Below, in pieces: positions 28,387 through 36,165 of a DNA stretch of 64,000 nt. The stretch covers positions 4,340,001 through 4,404,000 of the forward strand of contig OY781040.1 in assembly GCA_963676095.1 (NCBI GenBank), written 5' to 3'. The first letter of the stretch is position 1, and the number at the start of each line of letters is the position of its first letter. Made by a program: the position numbers and the translations under genes. This stretch comes from G963676095 sp963676095. Its GTDB lineage: Bacteria > Bacteroidota > Bacteroidia > Bacteroidales > Prolixibacteraceae. The notes beneath the pieces are model-generated. The model worked only from the letters and a program-made list of their open reading frames with translations. It was not told the DNA's origin and did not search any database.

Positions 28387-29391
28387 TCAGCGGGAGACAA
28401 CAACCGTGTTTTTATTTATAGTAAAATTTAATTTATTTATCTGAATGATTACATTTAGTACCTGCCAAAGGGAAGCATCTGCCCCGAATTCGGCAGTGAG
28501 GTATTGTCCGTTCAGGTTTACCTGCAATGTATCGAAGCTGACCGAATAATGGTTGGCCAGCGTGGCCAGTACTTCGTCCAAAGGGGTATTGTCGAAAACC
28601 AGGCGGCCGGACCGCCAGGCCAGCCGGGTTGCGGTTTCCACTTTTTTTGTCAGGGAGAATTTCCCCGACTGATTGTCCACGGTGATCTCCTGGTTGGCCG
28701 TCAGCGTCGAAAGCACGTAATTGTCTTTGCTCACCTGTACCCGGCCTGTTGCCACGGTCACTACTGTATGGCCGTATTGTCTGTAAGCATTTACATTGAA
28801 TGAAGTGCCCAGTACCCGGGTAGCGATATCATCCGTGTGGATAATAAAAGGATGTTTGTCATCATGTCTGACCTTGAAAAATGCTTCTCCGGAAAGCGCT
28901 ACTTCCCTGGAATGGCCCAGGAAAAAGCGGGGATAGGTCAGGGTAGACCCTGAATTAAGCCAGGCCTGGGTGCCATCGGGCAGTTGGTACTGCTGTCTTT
29001 TCCCGGGCGGAACTGTCTTTTCGATCTGGATCCAGGCGCTTACATATTGTTTTACCTGTGGGGCCCACAGGTACCCGGTCCCGGCGGCCAAAAGAACAAA
29101 GACCAGTGTTGCCGCGATCCACCAGACCCTGCTGAGATGGATAACCCGTGTATGGACATTCTTTAGCGGGGACCGGGCCCCGAGATCTACAGTATGGCTG
29201 ATCCGCTGGAAAAGTTCTTCGCCGAGTTGTTCCTTTTCGGCAGGAGTGAATTGTTCCCGGTTATGCTTTTTTTTGGAATAAAAGTCAAACAACAGGTTAA
29301 AGGCTTCCTGTTCTTCGGCTTTATTGCTTCCTTTTATAAAGCGGGCCAATCTCTCCATGAAATTTTGATGTCGTTGCGAATCTGCATCCAT
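28387..29391 (-). CDS. FecR-family anti-sigma/transducer
   Basis: A 334-residue single-pass inner-membrane protein. The cytoplasmic N-terminal part (1-88) would bind the ECF sigma factor, and the transmembrane segment spans about 89-109. The periplasmic FecR domain covers about 118-215 (LPDGTQAWLNSGSTLTYP, VALSGEAFFKVRHD, TRVLGTSFNVNAY), and a DUF4974-like C-terminal domain contacts the receptor's STN domain. It lies directly upstream of the STN-TonB receptor. Its expected sigma partner is 3.9 kb upstream, beyond two Rpn genes and repeats. Confidence 0.92.
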   Translation of the reverse strand: MDADSQRHQNFMERLARFIKGSNKAEEQEAFNLLFDFYSKKKHNREQFTPAEKEQLGEELFQRISHTVDLGARSPLKNVHTRVIHLSRVWWIAATLVFVLLAAGTGYLWAPQVKQYVSAWIQIEKTVPPGKRQQYQLPDGTQAWLNSGSTLTYPRFFLGHSREVALSGEAFFKVRHDDKHPFIIHTDDIATRVLGTSFNVNAYRQYGHTVVTVATGRVQVSKDNYVLSTLTANQEITVDNQSGKFSLTKKVETATRLAWRSGRLVFDNTPLDEVLATLANHYSVSFDTLQVNLNGQYLTAEFGADASLWQVLNVIIQINKLNFTINKNTVVVSR

Positions 29392-29496
29392 GTTCCTGTT
29401 CTTTTTCTTTTGTTTCTATATCCTATTCGCATAACCCCTCGTCTTACCCTAACCGAAAAGTAAAAAAAAGGAAAAAAGTTGTAAGTTTTTGATTTT

Positions 29497-29945
29497 TAGA
29501 CTGAACGCTAAGACGCCAAGACGCGAAGAATTGTTTCTGTGGTTACTATTGTTGATATGGTTTCTATTGTTCCGGTTCCCAGGTCTTTATTTTTCTTCTA
29601 TAATTCACCAGTCCACCAGCTCACTAATTCACCAGTTCACGAATATCCAACCGCGCAGCGTCAAACATTCAAACATTCAAACATCTATTACTTCTGTTCC
29701 TGTTGTTGCGGGATCCCATTCTCTCATTTCTTCACTCAATCATTCTTTCATTCACCAGTTCACTAGTTTCCCGGTTCACAATATTCCTTCGCCCCAACAG
29801 CGCAGCGTCAAACAATCGAACATTCAAACTTTCAAACATCTATTACTTCTGTGACTATTGTTCTGGTTCCAATTCAATCATTCCATCATTCACTAATTCT
29901 ATCATTCACTAATTCTATCATTACTCAGTTCACGAATACGCTCGG
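29497..29945 (+). repeat. Periodic phrase-like repeat block R3
   Basis: Begins with A-phrase octamers (ACGCTAAG, ACGCCAAG, ACGCGAAG), then 9-nt words (TTACTATTGTTGATATGG). C-phrase octamers (TTCACCAG, CTAATTCACCAG) and D-phrases with TCAAACAT follow twice. It ends 5 nt before the promoter of Rpn copy 1. Most of it recurs with very few changes at 31370-31790 ahead of Rpn copy 2. No gene is present. Confidence 0.85.
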
Positions 29946-29950
29946 CGACA

Positions 29951-29982
29951 TTTGCATTTGACGCCAGGGATAACTAAGTTTG
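29951..29982 (+). promoter_or_regulatory. Bacteroidota-type promoter of Rpn copy 1
   Basis: TTTG (29951-29954), a 20-nt spacer and TAAGTTTG (29975-29982) match the -33/-7 consensus TTTG-N19-21-TAnnTTTG exactly. The start codon follows about 30 nt later. The same sequence precedes the other two Rpn copies. Confidence 0.7.
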
Positions 29983-30011
29983 CTATCTGCCTAAGAATAA
30001 AACTAATCAAG

Positions 30012-30926
30012 ATGAAGAAACCACGCAAGCAAAATGATGAACTGCTCAAAGGGGCATTTGAGGACTGGTTTACCGAATTCCTCCGGTTCCTTTACCCACA
30101 AGCCGACGACCAGTTCGACTTTGCCCGCGGATTGACATTTATGGATAAGGAGTTGTATGCCATTATTCCCGAAAGGGAACGCAGGAAAGGCAAACGTGTG
30201 GCAGACTTGCTGGTAAAGGTCTATCTGAAAGACGGCACCGAAAAATGGATCCTGCTGCATACGGAAATCGAAGGAGGGAGTCAGCACGATTTTTCTTTCC
30301 GGATCTTTCAGTACCATTACCGTCTGCTCGACAGGTACCATGTGCCGGTGGAGACGATAGCCGTATTCACGGGCGACAGGAACCAGCCCCGTCCATCGGA
30401 GTACTGCTACCAGGGTATTGACACTTCCATTCGCTTTGTTTACCGCACTTACCACATCTTTGACCACGGAGAGGCGGAGTTGCTGGCGATGGACAATCCC
30501 TTTGCCCTGATCGTGCTGGCCTGCCAGAAGTCGCTGCTGGAAGGTAAGGTTCCCGACCGGGAGTTGGGCGATGACAGGCTGACCATAGCCAAAGCATTGC
30601 TGGACCGCCGTTATGAGCATGACCGGATCATTAGCTTTTTGGTATTCCTGAAAAACTTCCTTTACATTGATGATCAGGAAATAAATCGTATCTTTGATAA
30701 CGAAATTGAAAAGTTAACAGGAGGAACCATTGATATGGGAGTCATAGAAGTAATAAAACGCCAGGAAAGACAGGAGGGTCGACAGGAGGGTCGACAGGAA
30801 GGCCGGTCGGAAGGCAAACATGAAAAGGCGATTGCCATAGCCCGGGAGATGAAAAAAGATGGTGTTTCGATTGACCAGATTTCCAGGTTTACCAAGCTTT
30901 CCGTCAGTGAGATAGAAAAACTGTGA
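30012..30926 (+). CDS. Rpn-family PD-(D/E)XK nuclease, copy 1
   Basis: A 304-residue protein of the recombination-promoting nuclease (Rpn) / putative transposase family. The start is taken at ATG 30012 (MKKPRKQNDE); an upstream TTG would fall inside the promoter. The nuclease core is in the first half: Asp65 in KRVADLLVKVY and Glu85-x-Glu87 in LLHTEIEGGSQ, where many relatives have E-x-Q. FRIFQYHYRLLDRY follows, the usual Rpn helix. The C-terminus (about 242-304) has a 4-residue repeat of the GRQE/EGRS type and a helix-turn-helix-like tail. In Escherichia coli, Rpn proteins are DNases with an internally translated inhibitor and can act against phages. This copy lies on the strand opposite the surrounding sigma/FecR regulon. 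Confidence 0.87.
   Translation: MKKPRKQNDELLKGAFEDWFTEFLRFLYPQADDQFDFARGLTFMDKELYAIIPERERRKGKRVADLLVKVYLKDGTEKWILLHTEIEGGSQHDFSFRIFQYHYRLLDRYHVPVETIAVFTGDRNQPRPSEYCYQGIDTSIRFVYRTYHIFDHGEAELLAMDNPFALIVLACQKSLLEGKVPDRELGDDRLTIAKALLDRRYEHDRIISFLVFLKNFLYIDDQEINRIFDNEIEKLTGGTIDMGVIEVIKRQERQEGRQEGRQEGRSEGKHEKAIAIAREMKKDGVSIDQISRFTKLSVSEIEKL
30719..30725 (+). promoter_or_regulatory. Internal Shine-Dalgarno in Rpn copy 1
   Basis: AGGAGGA lies inside the nuclease gene, 9 nt before an in-frame ATG (30735). Strong Shine-Dalgarno sequences are rare ahead of Bacteroidota genes, so one placed at this spacing within a coding region stands out. The same site is present in the other two copies. Confidence 0.6.
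30735..30926 (+). CDS. Predicted intragenic small protein of Rpn copy 1 (RpnS-like)
   Basis: Internal ATG 30735 is in frame with the nuclease and would give a 63-residue C-terminal protein, MGVIEVIKRQERQ, then the GRQE-type repeats, then KHEKAIAIAREMKKDG and the tail. Separately translated Rpn C-terminal domains that bind and block the full-length nuclease, with variable 4-residue repeats, have been described for E. coli Rpn proteins. Here the start and ribosome-binding site are seen in the sequence. Separate translation is inferred. Confidence 0.5.
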   Translation: MGVIEVIKRQERQEGRQEGRQEGRSEGKHEKAIAIAREMKKDGVSIDQISRFTKLSVSEIEKL

Positions 30927-30944
30927 ATGGAGTATCTTTAGTCG

Positions 30945-31790
30945 CACCTGCCTAAGACGCGAGACTGAACAAAACAGAACGCGAAGACGCGAAAAATAGT
31001 TTCTATTGTTAAGATGGTTAACATTGTTACTGTTGTTTGAGGCTTCGCCGTTTGAAAGTTCGATACTTCGTCGTTTGAATGTTGTTTCGGCTCCCGGAGC
31101 TTTGTTTTTCTTCCCATTCTCTCATTCCATCATTCTTTCATTCACTCCTTCACCAGTTCTCAATGTCCTTCGCCCCAACAGCGAAGCGTCAAACTGTTCA
31201 AACTATTCGAACATTTATTGTTTTAATCTGTGTTTATCCGTGTTATCTGTGGTGAACATTCAAGACGCGGAAAATGGTTTCTGCGGTTAATATGGTTAAC
31301 ATTGTTCTTATTGTTTGAGGCTGCGCCGTTTGAGTGTTTGATACTTCGTCGTTTGATTAAACTGAACGCAAAGACGCCAAGACGCTAAGAATTGTTTCTG
31401 TGGTTACTATTGTTGATATGGTTTCTATTGTTCCGGTTCCCATGTCTTTATTTTTCTTCTATAATTCACCAGTCCACCAGCTCACTAATTCACCAGTTCA
31501 CGAATATCCAACCGCGCAGCGTCAAACATTCAAACATTCAAACATCTATTACTTCTGTTCCTGTTGTTGCGGGATCCCATTCTCTCATTTCTTCATTCAA
31601 TCATTCTTTCATTCACCAGTTTACTAGTTTCCCGGTTCACAATATTCCTTCGCCCCAACAGCGCAGCGTCAAACAATCGAACATTCAAACTTTCAAACAT
31701 CTATTACTTCTGTGACTATTGTTCTGGTTCCAATTCAATCATTCCATCATTCACTAATTCTATCATTACTCCGTTCACTAATACGCTCGG
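30945..31790 (+). repeat. Periodic phrase-like repeat block R4
   Basis: Lies between Rpn copies 1 and 2. It starts with ACGCGAGACTGAAC and ACGCGAAGACGCG, then the TTGTTAAGATGGTTAACA phrase and a B-phrase (TTCGCCGTTTGAAAG). Next come C- and D-phrases and the ATCTGTGTTTATCCGTGTT phrase. The last 420 bp nearly duplicate block R3. Distance between the start codons of Rpn copies 1 and 2 is 1845 bp, consistent with tandem duplication of a promoter-gene-repeat module. Confidence 0.85.
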
Positions 31791-31795
31791 CGACA

Positions 31796-31827
31796 TTTGC
31801 ATTTGATGCCAGGGATAACTAAGTTTG
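31796..31827 (+). promoter_or_regulatory. Bacteroidota-type promoter of Rpn copy 2
   Basis: TTTG (31796-31799), 20-nt spacer, TAAGTTTG (31820-31827), identical in layout to the promoter of copy 1. One base differs in the spacer. Confidence 0.7.
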
Positions 31828-31856
31828 CTATCTGCCTAAGAATAAAACTAATCAAG

Positions 31857-32771
31857 ATGAAGAAACCACGCAAGCAAAATGATGAACTGCTCAAAGGGGC
31901 ATTTGAGGACTGGTTTACCGAATTCCTCCGGTTCCTTTACCCACAAGCCGACGACCAGTTCGACTTTGGCCGCGGATTGACATTTATGGATAAGGAGTTG
32001 TATGCCATTATTCCCGAAAGGGAACGCAGGAAAGGCAAACGAGTGGCAGACCTGCTGGTAAAGGTCTATCTGAAAGACGGCACCGAAAAATGGATCCTCC
32101 TGCATACGGAGATCGAAGGAGGCAGTCAGCACGATTTTTCTTTCCGGATCTTTCAGTACCATTACCGTCTGCTCGACAGGTACCATGTGCCGGTGGAGAC
32201 GATAGCCGTATTCACGGGCGACAGGAACCAGCCGCGTCCATCGGAGTACTGCTACCAGGGTATTGATACTTCCATTCGCTTCGTTTACCGCACTTACCAC
32301 ATCTTTGACCACGGAGAGGCGGAGTTGCTGGCGATGGACAATCCCTTCGCCCTGATCGTGCTGGCCTGCCAGAAGTCGCTGCTGGAAGGGAAGGTTCCCG
32401 ACCGGGAGTTGGGCGATGACAGGCTGACCATAGCCAAAGCATTGCTGGACCGCCGTTATGAGCATGACCGGATCATCAGCTTTTTGGTATTCCTGAAAAA
32501 CTTCCTTTACATTGATGATCAGGAAATAAATCGTATCTTTGATAACGAAATTGAAAAGTTAACAGGAGGAACCATCGATATGGGAATCATAGAAGTAATA
32601 AAACGCCAGGAAAGACAACAGGGGAGACAGGAAGGCAGGTCGGAAGGCCGGAAGGAAGGCAAACATGAAAAGGCGATTGCCATAGCCCGGGAAATGAAAA
32701 AAGATGGTGTTTCGATTGAACAAATTTCCAGGTTTACCAAGCTTTCCGTCAGTGAGATAGAAAAACTGTGA
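31857..32771 (+). CDS. Rpn-family PD-(D/E)XK nuclease, copy 2
   Basis: A 304-residue near-identical paralogue of copy 1. The core residues Asp65 and Glu85/Glu87 are retained, as is the LDRYHVPVETIAVFTGDRN segment. Differences are few (for example Gly for Ala at residue 38) until the repeat region. That region reads ERQQGRQEGRSEGRKEGK here against ERQEGRQEGRQEGRSEGK in copy 1. Same total length, different repeat order. Start chosen as for copy 1. Confidence 0.87.
   Translation: MKKPRKQNDELLKGAFEDWFTEFLRFLYPQADDQFDFGRGLTFMDKELYAIIPERERRKGKRVADLLVKVYLKDGTEKWILLHTEIEGGSQHDFSFRIFQYHYRLLDRYHVPVETIAVFTGDRNQPRPSEYCYQGIDTSIRFVYRTYHIFDHGEAELLAMDNPFALIVLACQKSLLEGKVPDRELGDDRLTIAKALLDRRYEHDRIISFLVFLKNFLYIDDQEINRIFDNEIEKLTGGTIDMGIIEVIKRQERQQGRQEGRSEGRKEGKHEKAIAIAREMKKDGVSIEQISRFTKLSVSEIEKL
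32564..32570 (+). promoter_or_regulatory. Internal Shine-Dalgarno in Rpn copy 2
   Basis: AGGAGGA, 9 nt before the in-frame ATG at 32580. It is at the same codon position as in copy 1. Confidence 0.6.
32580..32771 (+). CDS. Predicted intragenic small protein of Rpn copy 2 (RpnS-like)
   Basis: In-frame internal ATG gives a 63-residue protein starting MGIIEVIKRQERQQGRQ. The repeat order differs from copy 1, and the tail has Glu instead of Asp in VSIEQISRF. If these act as specific inhibitors, the changes could tune pairing with their own nuclease. Confidence 0.5.
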   Translation: MGIIEVIKRQERQQGRQEGRSEGRKEGKHEKAIAIAREMKKDGVSIEQISRFTKLSVSEIEKL

Positions 32772-32789
32772 ATGGAGTATCTTTAGTCG

Positions 32790-33290
32790 CTCCTGCCTAA
32801 GGCGCGAGACTGAACAAAACAGAACGCGAAGACGCGGGACTGAACGCCAAGACGCGAAAAATAGTTTCGATTGTTAATATGGTTAACATTGTTTCTGTTG
32901 TTTGAGGCTACGCCGTTTGAGTGTTTGATACTTCGTCGTTTGACAAAACTGAACGCGAAGACGCTAAGACGCGAAGAATTGTTTCTGTGGTTACTATTGT
33001 TGGTTCGATGCTCTTCTCTCAATTCCTTCATTCTCTCATTCCATCATTCACTAATTCACTAATTCTTTCATTCACCACTTCACCAGTTCACGAATATCCA
33101 ACAGCGCAGCGTCAAACATTCAAACATTCAAACATCTATTACTTCTGTTCCTGTTGTTGCTGGATCCCATTCTCTCATTCTTTCATTCACTCCTTCACCA
33201 GTTCACTAGTTCTCAATGTCCTTCGCCCCAACAGCGCAGCGTCGAACAATCAAACACTCAAACCATTCAAACATCTGTTGTTTCTGCTCA
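32790..33290 (+). repeat. Periodic phrase-like repeat block R5
   Basis: Contains ACGCGAGACTGAAC, TTGTTAATATGGTTAACA, a B-phrase (CTACGCCGTTTGAGTG), A-phrases, long C-phrase runs (TTCACTAATTCACTAATTC), and two D-phrases (GCGCAGCGTCAAACATTC). It ends within 5 nt of the stop codon of the minus-strand ECF sigma gene. No gene is present. Confidence 0.85.
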
Positions 33291-33293
33291 AAT

Positions 33294-33908
33294 TTATCCG
33301 ATAAGAAAATACGCACAGGCCGTTAAAAGGGCTGAATCTGTAAGTTGCAGCATTTGAGGTCTCAGGAGGGCCAGTACTTTACTGATATGGTATTCCACGG
33401 TTTTCACCGAAATATCGAGATGGTTGGCAATTTCCTGGTTCGTGTAGTTCTCGAAACGGCTTAATTCGAAAATTTCCCTGGACTTGTCGGACAGCTGCCC
33501 CAGGTGTACGTCAAGCCAGGCCCCCAGGTCGTTATAAACAATGGTTTCCTGGGTGGTATCGTTTATTCCCTGCTGGTATAATTCGTTTTTTACCTGCAGG
33601 AGAAAGGCTTCTTTCCTTCCTGCAGACAAGTGCCGCAGGTAACTGATCACCTTGTATTTCAGGATTGTTTTCAGGTAAGCTTTGGGTGAACGGGTTAAGT
33701 CGATTCTGTCCCGGTTGATCCATAAATCGACGAAGACATCCTGTACCAAATCACTGGACTGGTCCCGGTCGGAAGTGAAGTTAAATGCAGTTGCGTGTAA
33801 TGATTTCCAGTAGTGTTCGTAGATCGATCGGAAAGCTTTAGGGTCGCCTTTCTTCAAGTCCTGCCACTGGTCTGTTTCCGTGTTTCTGAGTTTGGTTATC
33901 GTTTCCAT
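33294..33908 (-). CDS. ECF RNA polymerase sigma factor (FecI-like)
   Basis: A 204-residue sigma factor. Region 2 covers about 25-95 (AFRSIYEHYWKSLHATAF, DLVQDVFVDLWINR) and region 4 about 135-190 (LSDKSREIFELSRFENYTNQEIA, followed by HLDISVKTVEYHISKVLALL). With the FecR and STN receptor further down the same strand it would form a surface-signalling cascade, but two Rpn genes and three repeat blocks now lie between it and FecR. A -7-like TAATTTTG sits on the minus strand at 33934-33941 just upstream. The last residues ACAYFLIG end a few bases from the repeat. Confidence 0.93.
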   Translation of the reverse strand: METITKLRNTETDQWQDLKKGDPKAFRSIYEHYWKSLHATAFNFTSDRDQSSDLVQDVFVDLWINRDRIDLTRSPKAYLKTILKYKVISYLRHLSAGRKEAFLLQVKNELYQQGINDTTQETIVYNDLGAWLDVHLGQLSDKSREIFELSRFENYTNQEIANHLDISVKTVEYHISKVLALLRPQMLQLTDSALLTACAYFLIG

Positions 33909-34079
33909 TTGGTTTAACCTTTATCTGGTCAATCAAAATTACAAGGAATAACCTTAGGCGTATGTTAGGTAAAAGTCAAGTATATCTGAAGAAATTTTTA
34001 GAAAACAAGGTCTTTGTTATTGAAAACTAATAGATTGTAATTGATGTTTAATAAAATTGTAACCACATATTAATGACTT
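33909..34079. other. Upstream region of the ECF sigma gene
   Basis: A/T-rich intergenic DNA with no gene. On the minus strand TAATTTTG (33934-33941) resembles a -7 element, but no TTTG lies at the -33 distance. The repeat phrases resume at about 34080. Confidence 0.35.
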
Positions 34080-34360
34080 TTTTTATATTGCTTCTGTCGT
34101 TTGAGGCCACGCCGTTTGACTAAACTGAACGCGAAGACGCGAGACTGAACAAAACAGAACGCTAAGACGCCAAGACGCAAAAAATGGTTCCTATTGTTAA
34201 TCTGGTTAACATTGTTACTGTTTGAGGCTACGCCGTTTGAGAGTTTGATACTTCGTCGTTTGAGGGCTGTTTCAGTTCCCATGACTTTGGTTTTCTTTCC
34301 ATTCTCTCATTCCATCATTCACTAATTCTATCATTACTCCGTTCACGAATACGCGCGGCG
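34080..34360 (+). repeat. Periodic phrase-like repeat block R6
   Basis: Short block ahead of Rpn copy 3 with a B-phrase (CACGCCGTTTGAC), A-phrases (ACGCTAAGACGCCAAG), TTGTTAATCTGGTTAACA, a second B-phrase, and a short C-phrase run. It ends just before the Rpn promoter. Confidence 0.8.
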
Positions 34361-34363
34361 ACA

Positions 34364-34395
34364 TTTGCATTTGACGCCAGGGATAACTAAGTTTG
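34364..34395 (+). promoter_or_regulatory. Bacteroidota-type promoter of Rpn copy 3
   Basis: TTTG (34364-34367), 20-nt spacer, TAAGTTTG (34388-34395), the same as for copies 1 and 2. Confidence 0.7.
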
Positions 34396-34424
34396 CTATC
34401 TGCCTAAGAATAAAACTAATCGAG

Positions 34425-35315
34425 ATGAAGAAACCACGCAAGCAAAATGATGAACTGCTCAAAGGGGCATTTGAGGACTGGTTTACCGAATTCCTCCGGT
34501 TCCTTTACCCACAAGCCGACGACCTGTTCGACTTTGCCCGCGGATTGACATTTATGGATAAGGAGTTGTATGCCATTATTCCCGAAAGGGAACGCAGGAA
34601 AGGCAAACGTGTGGCAGACTTGCTGGTAAAGGTCTATCTGAAAGACGGCACCGAAAAATGGATCCTGCTGCATACGGAGATCGAAGGAGGCAGTCAGCAC
34701 GATTTTTCTTTCCGGATCTTCCAGTACCATTACCGTCTGCTCGACAGGTACCATATGCCGGTGGAGACCATAGCCGTATTCACGGGCGACAGGAACCAGC
34801 CCCGTCCATCGGAGTACTGCTACCAGGGTATTGACACTTCCATTCGCTTCGTTTACCGCACTTACCACATCTTTGACCACGGGGAGGCGGAGTTGCTGGC
34901 GATGGACAATCCCTTCGCCCTGATCGTGCTGGCCTGCCAGAAGTCGCTGCTGGAAGGTAAGGTTCCCGACCGGGAGTTGGGCGATGACAGGCTGACCATA
35001 GCCAAAGCATTGCTGGACCGCCGTTATGAACATGACCGGATCATCAGCTTTTTGATATTCCTTAAAAATTTCCTTTACATTGATGATCAGGAAATAAATC
35101 GTATCTTTGATAACGAAATTGAAAAGTTAACAGGAGGAACCATCGATATGGGAATCATAGAAGTAATAAAACGCCAGGGGAGACAGGAAGGCCGGAAGGA
35201 AGGCAAACATGAAAAGGCGATTGCCATAGCCCGGGAAATGAAAAAAGATGGTGTTTCGATTGACCAGATTTCCAGGTTTACCAAGCTTTCCATCAGCGAG
35301 ATAGAAAAACTGTGA
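34425..35315 (+). CDS. Rpn-family PD-(D/E)XK nuclease, copy 3 (shorter repeat)
   Basis: A 296-residue paralogue of the other two, with the same Asp65 and Glu85/Glu87 core. It is eight residues shorter because the C-terminal repeat is reduced to RQGRQEGRKEGK, that is two 4-residue units fewer. It also has small changes such as Leu for Gln at residue 34 (ADDLFDF) and a Met in RYHMPVET. It lies upstream of the ECF sigma gene, on the opposite strand. Confidence 0.87.
   Translation: MKKPRKQNDELLKGAFEDWFTEFLRFLYPQADDLFDFARGLTFMDKELYAIIPERERRKGKRVADLLVKVYLKDGTEKWILLHTEIEGGSQHDFSFRIFQYHYRLLDRYHMPVETIAVFTGDRNQPRPSEYCYQGIDTSIRFVYRTYHIFDHGEAELLAMDNPFALIVLACQKSLLEGKVPDRELGDDRLTIAKALLDRRYEHDRIISFLIFLKNFLYIDDQEINRIFDNEIEKLTGGTIDMGIIEVIKRQGRQEGRKEGKHEKAIAIAREMKKDGVSIDQISRFTKLSISEIEKL
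35132..35138 (+). promoter_or_regulatory. Internal Shine-Dalgarno in Rpn copy 3
   Basis: AGGAGGA, 9 nt before in-frame ATG 35148, conserved with the other copies. Confidence 0.6.
35148..35315 (+). CDS. Predicted intragenic small protein of Rpn copy 3 (RpnS-like)
   Basis: In-frame internal start giving 55 residues, MGIIEVIKRQGRQEGRKEGK followed by the helical tail. It is eight residues shorter than the equivalents in copies 1 and 2. Separate translation is inferred from the Shine-Dalgarno and from the described Rpn gene-within-gene arrangement. Confidence 0.5.
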   Translation: MGIIEVIKRQGRQEGRKEGKHEKAIAIAREMKKDGVSIDQISRFTKLSISEIEKL

Positions 35316-35324
35316 ATGGAGTTC

Positions 35325-36165
35325 TTTAGTCGCTCCTGCCTAAGGCGCGAGACTGAACAAAACAGAACGCAAAGACGCGAAAAATGGTTTCTATTGTTAA
35401 TCTGGTTAACATTGTTACTGTTGTTTGAGGCTTCGCCGTTTGAAAGTTCGATACTTCGTCGTTTGAATGTTGTTTCGGCTCCCGGAGCTTTGTTTTTCTT
35501 CCCATTCTCTCATTCCATCATTCTTTCATTCACTCCTTCACCAGTTCTCAATGTTCTTCAGCCCCGACAGCGAAGCGTCAAACTGTTCAAACTATTCGAA
35601 CATTTATTGTTTTAATCTGTGTTTATCCGTGTTATCTGTGGTGAACATTCAAGACGCGAAAAATGGTTTCTGGGGTTAATATGGTTAACATTGTTACTGT
35701 TTGAGGCTGCGCCGTTTGAGTGTTTGATACTTCGTCGTTTGACAATACTGAACGCGAAGACGCGAAGAATTGTTTCTGTGGTTACTATTGTTGATATGGT
35801 TTCTATTGTTCCGGTTCCCAGGTCTTTATTTTTCTTCTATAATTCACCAGTCCACCAGCTCACTAATTCACCAGTTCACTAGTTTCCCGGTTCACAATAT
35901 TCCTTCGCCCCAACAGCGCAGCGTCAAACAATCGAACATTCAAACTTTCAAACATCTATTACTTCTGTTCCTGTTGTTGCGGGATCCCATTCTCTCATTT
36001 CTTCATTCAATCATTCTTTCATTCACCAGTTCACTAGTTTCCCGGTTCACAATATTCCTTCGCCCCAACAGCGCAGCGTCAAACAATCGAACATTCAAAC
36101 TTTCAAACATCTATTACTTCTGTGACTATTGTTCTGGTTCCAATTCAATCATTCCTTCATTCTCT
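35325..36165 (+). repeat. Periodic phrase-like repeat block R7
   Basis: Repeats the order seen after Rpn copy 1: ACGCGAGACTGAAC, TTGTTAATCTGGTTAACA, B-phrase, C-phrase, D-phrase, the ATCTGTGTTTATCCGTGTT phrase. A second round of A, B, C and D phrases follows, the last C-D pair occurring twice. It runs into the 3' end of the PLP decarboxylase gene and supplies its stop codon. Confidence 0.85.

Noticed and set aside
29951..30012. TTG start for Rpn copy 1 at 29952 (and the equivalents in copies 2 and 3)
   Set aside because: It would place the start inside the -33 element of the promoter; ATG 30012 fits the leader and family start.
30003..30620. 205-codon antisense frames opposite each Rpn gene
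   Set aside because: They exist in all three copies only because the genes are near-identical; composition and lack of features mark them as shadows.
29497..36165. Composite transposon or IS carrying the Rpn genes
   Set aside because: No transposase other than the Rpn proteins, no terminal inverted repeats bounding the whole block and no target-site duplications seen. Duplication through repeats is simpler.
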